From the NCBI GenBank assembly GCA_015522385.1, contig WAMJ01000211.1, forward strand, positions 1-42,840: DNA of 42,840 nucleotides, written 5' to 3'. Every line of letters starts with the position of its first letter. Position 1 is the stretch's first letter. This document shows, piece after piece, positions 1 to 7,907 of the stretch. The notes under the pieces were generated by a model. That model had not been told where the DNA came from and made no database searches. It was given only the letters and a program-made list of their open reading frames with translations. This DNA comes from Candidatus Heimdallarchaeota archaeon (GTDB lineage: Archaea; Asgardarchaeota; Heimdallarchaeia; Heimdallarchaeales; Kariarchaeaceae). The position numbers and the translations under genes were made by a program.

Positions 1-33
1 AATATTTCTAAATTCAAGGTCTCTGAATCATTT

Positions 34-1029
34 ATGGCTCTATTAGTCACTGGTGTAGCAGGGTTCATCGGAAGCAACTTTGTACACCTCATGCTTGACC
101 AGAACCCTGATCTAAGTATTGTCGGACTGGACAGTTTCACCTACGCAGCTGATCAAGAAAATCTCGAAGGAGTAGATAGGGAGAGATTCAAGTTGATCAG
201 GGGTGACATCACGAATGAGGAACTGGTCGATCACATATTCTATGAGCATGATATAATGGGTGTGATCAATTTTGCTGCGGAATCCCATGTCGATCGCTCC
301 ATCGAAGATCCAATGATATTTCTGAAATCTAATGTTCTGGGTGTCGGAACCCTGCTAAATGTGGCATTGAAACACTGGAAAGCTGCTGGTGGCTACAGGG
401 ATGGAGTGAGATTCCTCCAAGTTTCTACAGATGAGGTTTATGGAAGCCTTGGAGAAACGGGGTTGTTCACAGAGATGACCCCTCTTGATCCAAGGAGTCC
501 TTATTCTGCAAGCAAGGCCTCCGCCGATCATCTTGTTCTGGCGTACAACCACACATATGGACTGCCCGCAGTTATCACCCGGTGTTCGAACAACTACGGA
601 CCGAGGCAGGACTTCGAGAAGTTGATCCCGAAGGTAATAGCGAACTCTCTCGACCATAAGCCTATTCCCGTATACGGTGACGGGCGTCAGATCAGAGACT
701 GGCTGTATGTGGACGATCACTGCAGAGCCATTGACCTTGTATTCAGAAGTGGCAAGGACGGTGAGGTCTACAATGTCGGTGGGAACAATGAGAAGATGAA
801 CATAGACCTTGTGAAGACCATCATCCGTCTAGTCTCTGAGAAGACTGGAGACGGTAAGATCAATGATGGTCTTATCTCCTTCGTCGAAGACAGGCTCGGT
901 CACGACAGGCGCTACGGCATAGACCCGACCAAAATCAATTCTGAGCTGGGCTGGAAATCAGAGGTCACCTTTGAGGAGGGTATATCCCAGACCATCGACT
1001 GGTATCTCAAGAAATTGCAAAAAAGTTAA
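34..1029 (+). CDS. rmlB: dTDP-glucose 4,6-dehydratase (RmlB)
   Basis: This cytosolic enzyme converts dTDP-glucose to dTDP-4-keto-6-deoxyglucose, the second step of dTDP-L-rhamnose synthesis. The 331-residue protein is a full-length extended short-chain dehydrogenase. The NAD-binding glycine motif GVAGFIG is at residues 7-13. The STDEVYG segment at 131-137 carries the Asp-Glu pair typical of the dehydratases, and YSASK (Tyr157, Lys161) is the catalytic YxxxK. The ATG at 34 is the first possible start. The gene is separated from rmlC, rmlD and rmlA by three unrelated genes, so the pathway is split in two blocks. Identification as RmlB rather than another sugar-nucleotide dehydratase is strengthened by the presence of the other three rml genes within 6 kb. 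Confidence 0.95.
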   Translation: MALLVTGVAGFIGSNFVHLMLDQNPDLSIVGLDSFTYAADQENLEGVDRERFKLIRGDITNEELVDHIFYEHDIMGVINFAAESHVDRSIEDPMIFLKSNVLGVGTLLNVALKHWKAAGGYRDGVRFLQVSTDEVYGSLGETGLFTEMTPLDPRSPYSASKASADHLVLAYNHTYGLPAVITRCSNNYGPRQDFEKLIPKVIANSLDHKPIPVYGDGRQIRDWLYVDDHCRAIDLVFRSGKDGEVYNVGGNNEKMNIDLVKTIIRLVSEKTGDGKINDGLISFVEDRLGHDRRYGIDPTKINSELGWKSEVTFEEGISQTIDWYLKKLQKS

Positions 1030-1082
1030 TCCCAAATCCCCTAAATAATCAAGAAAATGTTTCTGTAATATTTCCACGGTGG

Positions 1083-1102
1083 ATTTTTCACTTTCTCTTT
1101 CT
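1083..1102 (+). terminator. Pyrimidine-rich possible terminator after rmlB
   Basis: A T-rich tract follows the short dyad TCCACGGTGGA (about 1074-1084), downstream of the rmlB stop. Archaeal RNA polymerase terminates at U-rich tracts, so this is a reasonable end for the rmlB transcript. No further support can be read from the sequence. Confidence 0.35.
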
Positions 1103-1116
1103 CATAAAAAAGCTTG

Positions 1117-1175
1117 TTTAAATATGATGGTGACAGGTAATTAATTAACTCCAATGTGCGAATAGATTGCGCACA
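1117..1175 (+). promoter_or_regulatory. TATA box and inverted repeat ahead of the coiled-coil gene
   Basis: TTTAAATAT at 1117-1125 is a good archaeal TATA element. About 30 bp downstream lies a perfect 6-bp inverted repeat, TGTGCG at 1155-1160 and CGCACA at 1170-1175, separated by 9 bases. If transcription starts near 1145-1150 the repeat falls in a leader of roughly 125 bases, where it could form an RNA hairpin or serve as an operator. The next gene starts at 1277. Confidence 0.4.
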
Positions 1176-1276
1176 GTGGGCATATTCAGAGGCCTTGAAA
1201 TGACTGCTTCGAACTTTTGATCTTACCCTAGTTCTTTAGTTTGCCCAGTCAGATCAAGGTGGAAGGTGAACAACAT

Positions 1277-1864
1277 ATGGCTGAAAAAGTTAGGAAATCT
1301 AATCTACTCATGAATGATGTTCTGGAGTCCCGCAACAGATTGCGAGAGCTTCAGAGTGAATACAGTGATCACCTCGGAGACCTCGCCCTCTTGACAAAGA
1401 AGGAGCTTGTGAAGACCGTTGGAAAATTATCGAATGGGACGTCAGTAGATGAGATTATGAGAAGGGCCGTTGAGGTTTTTGACAAGATCGAGAGTTCACT
1501 CTTTGGTCTTGAGGAAGTACAAGTGGGCATTGACGACGTAATTAGGGACATGGATGGATGGGAGATCAATATGGGTCTGAGTCACGATAAGATCCTGGAG
1601 GTTCTGAGCCATCAGGAAGAGACGCTTAATATGATCCGCAAGGATCTAAACGCCCTGAAAAGTGACATAGAAGTGACAGCCGAGACCAAAGACCGGAAGA
1701 ATAAGGCAGAGGATATATCAAACAACTTGGAGGATATTCTCATCAACTTCTCACGTCTGCAGGACTACGTCAATGAAGCGGTTCCCAAGCTGAATAAGCT
1801 CTTTGACGAGATGGATCAGGAGCTTAAATTATCCTCTAAATATGGAAAGACTAGGGCTCTATAA
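1277..1864 (+). CDS. Coiled-coil protein of unknown function
   Basis: I do not recognise a family. The 195-residue product is charged and almost wholly helical, with heptad-like stretches throughout (roughly residues 15-45 and 85-190), no membrane segment and no cysteine. It looks like a soluble structural or adaptor protein. I choose ATG 1277 because GGAAGGTG lies 9 bases upstream as a ribosome-binding site; a TTG at 1241 would add 12 residues. Its 3' end overlaps the end of the convergent MoeA-like gene by 14 bp. The leader is unusually long for this genome and contains an inverted repeat. Confidence 0.75.
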   Translation: MAEKVRKSNLLMNDVLESRNRLRELQSEYSDHLGDLALLTKKELVKTVGKLSNGTSVDEIMRRAVEVFDKIESSLFGLEEVQVGIDDVIRDMDGWEINMGLSHDKILEVLSHQEETLNMIRKDLNALKSDIEVTAETKDRKNKAEDISNNLEDILINFSRLQDYVNEAVPKLNKLFDEMDQELKLSSKYGKTRAL

Positions 1865-2918
1865 ACCGGTAGACATTAATCATATCCCCTTTGTTGATCT
1901 CCATATCTGGGGGAACAATAACATACCCATAGATTCTTGAGAAGTTCTCAGAAATATGAATTCTGTTTTCTAAAATCTGTACTGGGACAACAGTTCCTCC
2001 ATGTGGTTTTGATACTTTGAAATCTGACTCATGTGTCTCGAATGTGTAATTTTGTGGAACTCCTTTGATTTGTGCGATGATTGAGGAAATAACGAGTTGG
2101 CAGATGGTGACACACTTAGATATTGAGTTTGAGAGCCAAAGAGCTGGTACACCGTCAATGAGAGAAAGATTGAGATTTCTCCCGATGAATTTCAGATCAA
2201 CGGGAGAAGCAATACTGCTGTTGTACTTCTGGATATGTTCCTTAGAAGCCCCCCCGATCAGGATCAGATCAGTGTCTGGAAAGGTGGAAGCAACAGCTGC
2301 TTTGACCATCGAGAATTTCGGTCGGACAATAATAGTCTCCACCAGCTTGGCTCCGAACCTCTCGAGAATGGAGTTTACGAGCGCTCCTATGACGGGAACC
2401 TCTTCGTCAATCTCGGTCTCGTACACCAAGTATACCCTTGGTGCCTCATAGACCCAGATACTTTCGATACCTGCAATTGACAGGTGTATGAGTTTCTCAA
2501 GGGTAATTGTCTCTCCCTTTGCAAGGATTTTGGACCCTTCGTTTACCCTGGTTATAGGGTGGATGAACACTTGGTATCCTTTCTTATTGACTTCATCTGC
2601 ATTCCGTAGTTCTGGACAATCGGAAAGCTCGATATAATAGTCTCCCTTAACTCTCCCGGGGGGATGATCGGTAACTATGGTTGCAGTTCCATCTTCGAGT
2701 CTCTCCACCTCCTCAATGATTTTCCAAGTTGTCTGGTCTCTTCCTTTTAGAATTAATATTTCTCGATCTGTACCGATCCATACTCTGTTTTTATCTGAGT
2801 AAATATCTCTTGAAGAGACCTTACCCAGACTTCCTATTATTGGAACAAGGATGGGGTCGAGAGATTCAGAAGACACCACAGGACGCAGTTGTTCTAGCAA
2901 TTCCTGTAGCACATCCAT
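1851..2918 (-). CDS. Degenerate MoeA/gephyrin-E-domain-like protein
   Basis: About 355 residues with the domain order of MoeA, the molybdenum insertase of molybdopterin synthesis. The segment EGSKILAKGETITLEKLIHL corresponds to the MoeA GxxLLxxGxxLxP region, and a MoCF-type alpha/beta domain follows (about residues 165-300). The key MoeA motifs are eroded: GGVSxGxxD appears as GGASKEHIQ and GLPGNP as LSNSIS, so insertase activity is doubtful. The start at ATG 2918 is preceded by AGGTGAT; a GTG at 2927 is the alternative but lies inside that ribosome-binding site. It begins only a few bases after the longin-7TM gene, so the two are almost certainly cotranscribed. Fold assignment is moderate; a non-catalytic role is inference. 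Confidence 0.6.
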   Translation of the reverse strand: MDVLQELLEQLRPVVSSESLDPILVPIIGSLGKVSSRDIYSDKNRVWIGTDREILILKGRDQTTWKIIEEVERLEDGTATIVTDHPPGRVKGDYYIELSDCPELRNADEVNKKGYQVFIHPITRVNEGSKILAKGETITLEKLIHLSIAGIESIWVYEAPRVYLVYETEIDEEVPVIGALVNSILERFGAKLVETIIVRPKFSMVKAAVASTFPDTDLILIGGASKEHIQKYNSSIASPVDLKFIGRNLNLSLIDGVPALWLSNSISKCVTICQLVISSIIAQIKGVPQNYTFETHESDFKVSKPHGGTVVPVQILENRIHISENFSRIYGYVIVPPDMEINKGDMINVYRFIEP

Positions 2919-2930
2919 CGGTATCACCTG

Positions 2931-4226
2931 CTATCCGAACAGTCCGTTCGGTAGGAATGCATCAGTGAAGAACATGTACCAGAATGTGACCTGCTGGAAT
3001 GTCCACGCAAGAAGTATCCCAATAGGGAGCGCTAGTCGATAGAGTTTCTTGTTTCTCTTGACAAGAGGCTCACTACCGATTGAGACGTAGTAGGCAAATA
3101 TCAGGAGAAAAGTGACGATGGGAATTGCCACTTGAAGTAGGAAACCAAGAGATCTTGTCTCAACAGGGTACAGATCTGCTTTATCAGGATGGAATCCTAT
3201 TGCTTTCTGGTAGACCTCTCCTGAAAGGATGAACGCTGGGATCAGGACAATCATCGATATACTTGTGTTGATTGACATCGATTTCATAAATTGCCAGTTC
3301 AAGTTTCTGGTCAGAAGACCCACAACAAAAGGAAAGAGGATAAACCACGATAGGAGGTCTAGGACGAGGTAATAGTTCATATAGATCCAGAGAATAAAGT
3401 TACCTTCCTGATCCACCTTGGTGGCTTCAAGGGCCTTTGTAAGTGTCTGAGCGTTGAGGGAGTAGTAGATTCCTCTACCCCATCTCATTGCAGAGAATGC
3501 AAAGGTCGCGGTGATGATTGGAATTCCCAAAAACCAGTTTGGAAGCATGGTTGTGTAACCTCCTCTTGACGGTCTTGTGAGGAATTCCTTCATGAACCTG
3601 ATCATCAACTTGATGTTCGACTTCTTGACAAAAATATAAGTCACTATAAAGGGCGCTAATAGCTGTAGAGCAAGGCTCCCCAAAGTCAAGACGAATGTAG
3701 TCGAGTCCTGTTGTAACGCTCTCAGGATGGGCATCGTTATCCTTGCCTCACCGTCAAGGAGAAGCATAGGATACCAGTACACAGAGAATAACAAGATGAG
3801 GTAGGCTATGACATCCATTATTCCCAATCTGCTAGGAGCATGTTCGTACCACATCTTTTTCTCGATGATCTCGTCTACAACAGGTTCGAAATCTGAGAGG
3901 ATCATCCCGTCAACTTGGACATCCCCATACTTCTCTGCAAAACTGAGGATAATCTCATTGAGCAACTCTCGGGAATCGCCCTCATCCATCGATTTGTCCA
4001 GTGAGATGATGAAGAGCTTCTCTTCGACATCTTCCTTGAAATGGGTTCTGACCTTTTCGAGATTCAACATCTCGATTTTCTCCCCCTCGGTCTCTGCAGT
4101 CATCTGGTAGACTGCAGAGATAAGACCCGCAGTAAGTGATATATCAGTCTCTTTGTCTACTTCTCCGAAGACCTTTGAGAAGAAGATCTGCCCGTAGGTG
4201 GTCATAGCAATGAAAGTCTTAATCAT
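2931..4226 (-). CDS. Longin-like domain fused to a seven-TM membrane protein
   Basis: The 431-residue protein has two parts. Residues 1-115 resemble the longin/Roadblock-type alpha-beta domains common in Asgard archaea: a first strand with TTYGQIFFSKVFG, then helix, strands around EGEKIEMLNL and LFIISLDKSMDEGD, and a final helix. Residues about 134-421 hold some seven hydrophobic segments, for example near 134-155, 175-198, 229-246, 277-305, 318-336, 363-386 and 396-421. In eukaryotes longin domains occur in SNAREs, trafficking regulators and GTPase exchange factors; here the domain would sit at the cytosolic membrane face. The start is ATG 4226 with TTTATATTT at about 4251-4259 upstream. It heads a transcript with the MoeA-like gene. 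The membrane part matches no family I know. Confidence 0.65.
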   Translation of the reverse strand: MIKTFIAMTTYGQIFFSKVFGEVDKETDISLTAGLISAVYQMTAETEGEKIEMLNLEKVRTHFKEDVEEKLFIISLDKSMDEGDSRELLNEIILSFAEKYGDVQVDGMILSDFEPVVDEIIEKKMWYEHAPSRLGIMDVIAYLILLFSVYWYPMLLLDGEARITMPILRALQQDSTTFVLTLGSLALQLLAPFIVTYIFVKKSNIKLMIRFMKEFLTRPSRGGYTTMLPNWFLGIPIITATFAFSAMRWGRGIYYSLNAQTLTKALEATKVDQEGNFILWIYMNYYLVLDLLSWFILFPFVVGLLTRNLNWQFMKSMSINTSISMIVLIPAFILSGEVYQKAIGFHPDKADLYPVETRSLGFLLQVAIPIVTFLLIFAYYVSIGSEPLVKRNKKLYRLALPIGILLAWTFQQVTFWYMFFTDAFLPNGLFG

Positions 4227-4344
4227 TCGTCAACTGCCTGTCCTTGCAGAAAATATAAACAGTTCGCCGATCCGTGGTCAATTTTCAATTAGAAATCGTG
4301 AAATCCCACCAATCTGTGCTTGTGATTTCGGAGTAGCTCTGTCT

Positions 4345-4893
4345 TTAGGGAAAAATCTCAGCATCTTTGAAAAGGGGTGCTTCCATGTCTTTCGAGGACA
4401 CCAAAGGAGTGTCGATACCCCAATCTATTGCCAAATCTGGATCATTCCAGACGATGGATCGCTCATGATCCTTGGAGTACTCGTTCGTCGTCTTGTACTC
4501 AACGATCGTATCGTCCTCCAAAGATAGGAACCCGTGGGCAAACCCATGTGGTATCCATAGCATGTTACCATTTTCCGCTGAGAGTTTGACCTTGATCCAC
4601 TTACCTAATGTTCTGGATGACTTCCTGATATCAACCGCTACGTCATGAATTGCCCCCCTGACGACCCTTACTAGTTTGCCTTGAGGTTTTGGATCTATCT
4701 GGTAGTGAAGACCTCTGATGACATGTTTGTTCGAGACAGACAGGTTGTCCTGTTGAAAATCCTCATCAATCCCCATCGTCTTAAATTGGCTTTTTTTGAA
4801 AGTCTCCATGAAGTATCCTCTGTCATCTCTAAATTTCACAGAGTTGATCAGGATGAGCCCTTCGATTTCTAGATTTTTATGGGAGAATGGCAC
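4345..4893 (-). CDS. rmlC: dTDP-4-dehydrorhamnose 3,5-epimerase (RmlC)
   Basis: This enzyme epimerises dTDP-4-keto-6-deoxyglucose at C3 and C5 to the L-rhamno form. The 182-residue length is standard for the cupin-fold RmlC family. Visible hallmarks are FRDDRGYFMETF near the N terminus, RGLHYQ with the catalytic His, KLVRVVRGAIHDVAVDIR, and WIPHGFAHGFLSL. The ATG at 4893 follows the rmlD stop by 22 bases, so rmlD and rmlC form one transcript. All active-site segments appear intact. Confidence 0.95.
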   Translation of the reverse strand: MPFSHKNLEIEGLILINSVKFRDDRGYFMETFKKSQFKTMGIDEDFQQDNLSVSNKHVIRGLHYQIDPKPQGKLVRVVRGAIHDVAVDIRKSSRTLGKWIKVKLSAENGNMLWIPHGFAHGFLSLEDDTIVEYKTTNEYSKDHERSIVWNDPDLAIDWGIDTPLVSSKDMEAPLFKDAEIFP

Positions 4894-4915
4894 GACCCAT
4901 CAGTCATTTAGTGTA

Positions 4916-5758
4916 TTAAATCATTTCCGCATGTGATATGAATTCGCTCGTAGCTTGCTTCCACGTCCTAATGCTTCTGCGAACATGATCTGGTAAATCC
5001 TTCAAACTCAGTACCGCATGCTTTGGTCTTCTTGCTGGCAGATTGAAATCTGAAAGTTTTGCTCTCTCTAGCTCACCTTCCCACCCCAACTCTGACAGTA
5101 TATGCTCAGCCCACTCGTACCGAGAGCACGATCCTAGATTAGTTACATGAACCAGTCCTTCCACATCTTCTTCCAATAGCTTAAGCGTTGCCTCTGCTAG
5201 ATCTACTGTAGATGTCGGGGTTGAGACCTCATCGTCAACTATCTTCAGAACAGTTCTTGACTGAGACCACTGGTTTAGTTTGTGTATGAAGTTCTGTACA
5301 CCCTCTCCGAAAACCCAACTTGTTCTAATGACCAATGCGTTTTCATTATTCTCCAGCACTCCCCTCTCCCCTTCAAATTTTGACCTTGCATACACCGATA
5401 TCGGATTTGGTGGATCGTTGATCTCGTAGGGTTCAGACTTGTTTCCATCAAACACATAGTTGGTAGAATAATGGACCAACTTAATATTTCTCTCCTTGCA
5501 GATTCTGGCTAAATCCTTTGGTGCGTCTCTATTTACACTGTACGCTATATCAGACTTCTCTTCAGCAAGGTCTACCTGATTGTATGCTGCACAATTAATG
5601 ACAACTTCTGGTTTGGTCTTATCCACCATTGATACCAATTGAGAATTGTCTGTTATATCGATGTTATGTAGATCGTACTCAAAGACTTCTTCTCCGTCCA
5701 ATATCCTTAGAAATTTTTTACCTAACTGACCTCTTGACCCCAGAATCACATATCTCAT
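4916..5758 (-). CDS. rmlD: dTDP-4-dehydrorhamnose reductase (RmlD)
   Basis: This is the last enzyme of dTDP-L-rhamnose synthesis, reducing the 4-keto group with NAD(P)H. The 280-residue protein starts with a Rossmann motif, GSRGQLGKKF, and has NCAAYNQVDLAE, HYSTNYVFDG and the catalytic YARSK, all typical of RmlD. It starts at ATG 5758, with rmlC immediately downstream on the same strand. The 98-bp gap to rmlA holds promoters for both directions. The protein is of normal length with no sign of damage. Confidence 0.93.
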   Translation of the reverse strand: MRYVILGSRGQLGKKFLRILDGEEVFEYDLHNIDITDNSQLVSMVDKTKPEVVINCAAYNQVDLAEEKSDIAYSVNRDAPKDLARICKERNIKLVHYSTNYVFDGNKSEPYEINDPPNPISVYARSKFEGERGVLENNENALVIRTSWVFGEGVQNFIHKLNQWSQSRTVLKIVDDEVSTPTSTVDLAEATLKLLEEDVEGLVHVTNLGSCSRYEWAEHILSELGWEGELERAKLSDFNLPARRPKHAVLSLKDLPDHVRRSIRTWKQATSEFISHAEMI

Positions 5759-5856
5759 TGTTTCTCACTTTCATATCAACTTACAAATTTCTATCGACTT
5801 CTTCTGGTCGAATTTACACAACAAATCTAATATTTCTTGGAATGTAGACACAAAAT
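5759..5856. promoter_or_regulatory. Divergent promoter region between rmlD and rmlA
   Basis: This 98-bp gap must drive rmlD-rmlC leftward and rmlA rightward. On the plus strand, CTAATATTTC at about 5827-5836 lies roughly 25-30 bp before the rmlA GTG, the spacing expected for a leaderless archaeal mRNA. On the minus strand an AT-rich element near 5785-5795 is similarly spaced from the rmlD ATG. Coordinated expression of the three genes is a fair inference. Confidence 0.45.
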
Positions 5857-6741
5857 GTGAAAGGTATTATCCTGTCGGGAGGAAAAGGTACAAGACTATA
5901 TCCGCTCACAAGAGTCCTTAGTAAGCAGATCCTACCTGTCTATGACAAACCCATGATCTACTACCCGCTCAGTATGTTCCTCTTGGCAGGTATTAAGGAG
6001 ATACTAATTATTTCTTCCATGGATCATATCGAGTTTTACAGGAACCAACTCGGAACAGGTGAGATGCTTGGAATTAGTCTTACATACAAGGTCCAGAAGG
6101 AGCCCCGTGGATTGGCGGATGCCTTCATCATAGGTGAGGAATTCATAGGGGATAGTGACGTGGCTCTAATTCTCGGTGACAATATATTCTACGGATCGAA
6201 CATGTCTCAGTTCCTTGATGAAGCCCAGAGACAGATCTCCGATGTAGGAGGTGCGACTGTCTTCGGCTACTATGTTAGGAATCCAAAACCGTTTGGAGTT
6301 GTGGAGTTCGACAAGGACGGAAAAGTCCTCTCAATCGAGGAGAAACCAGAGAACCCCAAGTCAAATTATATAGTTCCAGGTCTCTATTTCTACGACAACA
6401 GAGTCGTGAAATTTGCCCAAGAGGTCGAACCGTCTGCCCGTGGTGAGATCGAGATCACCAGTATCAATCAGCGGTATCTCGAACTTGGTGAGCTCAGAGT
6501 GAAGAGATTCGGACGAGGAGTTGCTTGGTTCGATGCGGGGACTGCAGCTGGTCTGTTGGAAGCCAGTAATTTTATAGCTGCTATTCAGAACCAGCAGGGT
6601 TTCTACATAGCTGCGATTGAGGAGATCGCCTACAGGAAAGGATTCATCACCAAGAACCAACTCATGGAGATTGGGAAGGAGCTCTCCAAGTCCGAGTATG
6701 GTAAGTACCTCCTTGAGATAGCAGAGGAAGGTCTCGACTAG
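5857..6741 (+). CDS. rmlA: Glucose-1-phosphate thymidylyltransferase (RmlA)
   Basis: RmlA joins glucose-1-phosphate and dTTP to dTDP-glucose, the entry to the rhamnose pathway. The 294-residue product begins with the nucleotidyltransferase signature SGGKGTRLYPLT (residues 7-18), followed by SKQILPVYDKPMIYYPLS, LILGDNIFYG near residue 110 with the metal-binding Asp, and the substrate-binding segments VVEFDKDGKVLSIEEKP and GLYFYDN. The start is a GTG. An upstream ATG at 5855 runs straight into TGA and cannot be used. The length matches the short, homotetrameric bacterial-type RmlA. It is divergent from rmlDC. Confidence 0.95.
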   Translation: MKGIILSGGKGTRLYPLTRVLSKQILPVYDKPMIYYPLSMFLLAGIKEILIISSMDHIEFYRNQLGTGEMLGISLTYKVQKEPRGLADAFIIGEEFIGDSDVALILGDNIFYGSNMSQFLDEAQRQISDVGGATVFGYYVRNPKPFGVVEFDKDGKVLSIEEKPENPKSNYIVPGLYFYDNRVVKFAQEVEPSARGEIEITSINQRYLELGELRVKRFGRGVAWFDAGTAAGLLEASNFIAAIQNQQGFYIAAIEEIAYRKGFITKNQLMEIGKELSKSEYGKYLLEIAEEGLD

Positions 6742-6758
6742 ATTATATTTTTCACAAA

Positions 6759-7805
6759 TCAATTATCAGAGATATAACTCAATAGCCTTGAAGCTAATTT
6801 ATCCGAGTAGAGACCCATTGAGGTTTTTAGAGCTGCCTTCTCAATTTCTCGACGTCTCTCACTGTCGAGAAGAATTTCTCGGATCTTATCAGCCAAGGCT
6901 CGGGGGTTGTTAGGCTCTACGGTCAAGACGTCATGGCCAGGATTGAGGAATTCACGGACTGGTAGACAGTCTTGTGTTATCACACATTTGCCCAGTGCGA
7001 TACCTTGGTACACCTTGTTGGGAACGACTCGCATGCTCTTTGGGTTGCCACTGAATACGCCTAGGACAACTGTGGACTCCAAGATGTATTTCCTGAGCTC
7101 GTCGAATGGGACGAATGAATCCATGAATTGAATATTCTTAAGTTCCAACTCTGATGCCATCTGTTTGATCATAGGAAGAATCTGCCCCTCACCAATGAAC
7201 ATGAACTGTATGTCTTCATGCTCAAGAATCTTAGCCGCTTTTACGATCACATCTACGCCCTGTAGAGGAACATAGCTCCCATAGAATAGAACCGATCTAT
7301 CATTTATCTTACTGGGTTTGCTATAGTTTATCATCCCCTCGTCTACTCCCAGTGGAAGCGGGATATAGTTTGCCCTTTCTAAGTTCTCCATGTAGTATCT
7401 AATGTGCTCTGTTGAATCTGCGACCACAATGTCCGCAAGCCTTACACACAATCTGTCGAACAATTTGTACAGCTTAGCCACGGGGTGGTCTGGATGGAAT
7501 CTTCTACGGTCTTCCACCTGGGTTTCGTAGAAGAAGATATTAGGATTTATGACGAGTTTTGATCGTGTTTTTCGTGAAATAAATTTAGCAGGGATCACCG
7601 AGGTCAGTCCCGAGAAACCCACATAGACAACATCAAATTCTTTATTCCATAGGTGGAGTATCGACCTTACCCACAGATGTATCCTGAATCTTGATTTTGG
7701 TAAGTGAAGAACAGTAACCCTATGTCCCAACTGTCGGAAACCGTTGATCATGAGCACGTTCCGCATGTCATCAGCGTTGTACTCACCGTACACCAAGATT
7801 CTCAT
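6759..7805 (-). CDS. GT4-type glycosyltransferase
   Basis: The 348-residue protein has the GT-B fold outline of family 4 glycosyltransferases. The N-terminal half begins with a strand and glycine turn around GEYNADDMRN and lacks a transmembrane span. The C-terminal half contains VLFYGSYVPLQGVDVIVKA, FIGEGQILPMIKQ and PNKVYQGIALGKCVITQD, the usual donor-binding elements; the second Glu of the EX7E motif is replaced around the GIALGK segment. It probably adds a sugar to a surface glycan or lipid-linked precursor. The ATG at 7805 has AGTTTAAAG about 20 bp upstream. It is convergent with rmlA and divergent from the flippase. Donor and acceptor cannot be read from sequence. Confidence 0.85.
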   Translation of the reverse strand: MRILVYGEYNADDMRNVLMINGFRQLGHRVTVLHLPKSRFRIHLWVRSILHLWNKEFDVVYVGFSGLTSVIPAKFISRKTRSKLVINPNIFFYETQVEDRRRFHPDHPVAKLYKLFDRLCVRLADIVVADSTEHIRYYMENLERANYIPLPLGVDEGMINYSKPSKINDRSVLFYGSYVPLQGVDVIVKAAKILEHEDIQFMFIGEGQILPMIKQMASELELKNIQFMDSFVPFDELRKYILESTVVLGVFSGNPKSMRVVPNKVYQGIALGKCVITQDCLPVREFLNPGHDVLTVEPNNPRALADKIREILLDSERRREIEKAALKTSMGLYSDKLASRLLSYISDN

Positions 7806-7907
7806 CTTCAGTCCTGTGCTTTAAACTGAACTTAAATTGTCTTATGGTCACACGATACTGGTATCCTCACCTAAATTACTAAATATCATCTTCAGGATAA
7901 TTGTAAT

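Noticed and set aside
2065..2451. 128-codon plus-strand frame opposite the MoeA-like gene
   Set aside because: No promoter or ribosome site, and the opposite strand has the coherent longer protein.
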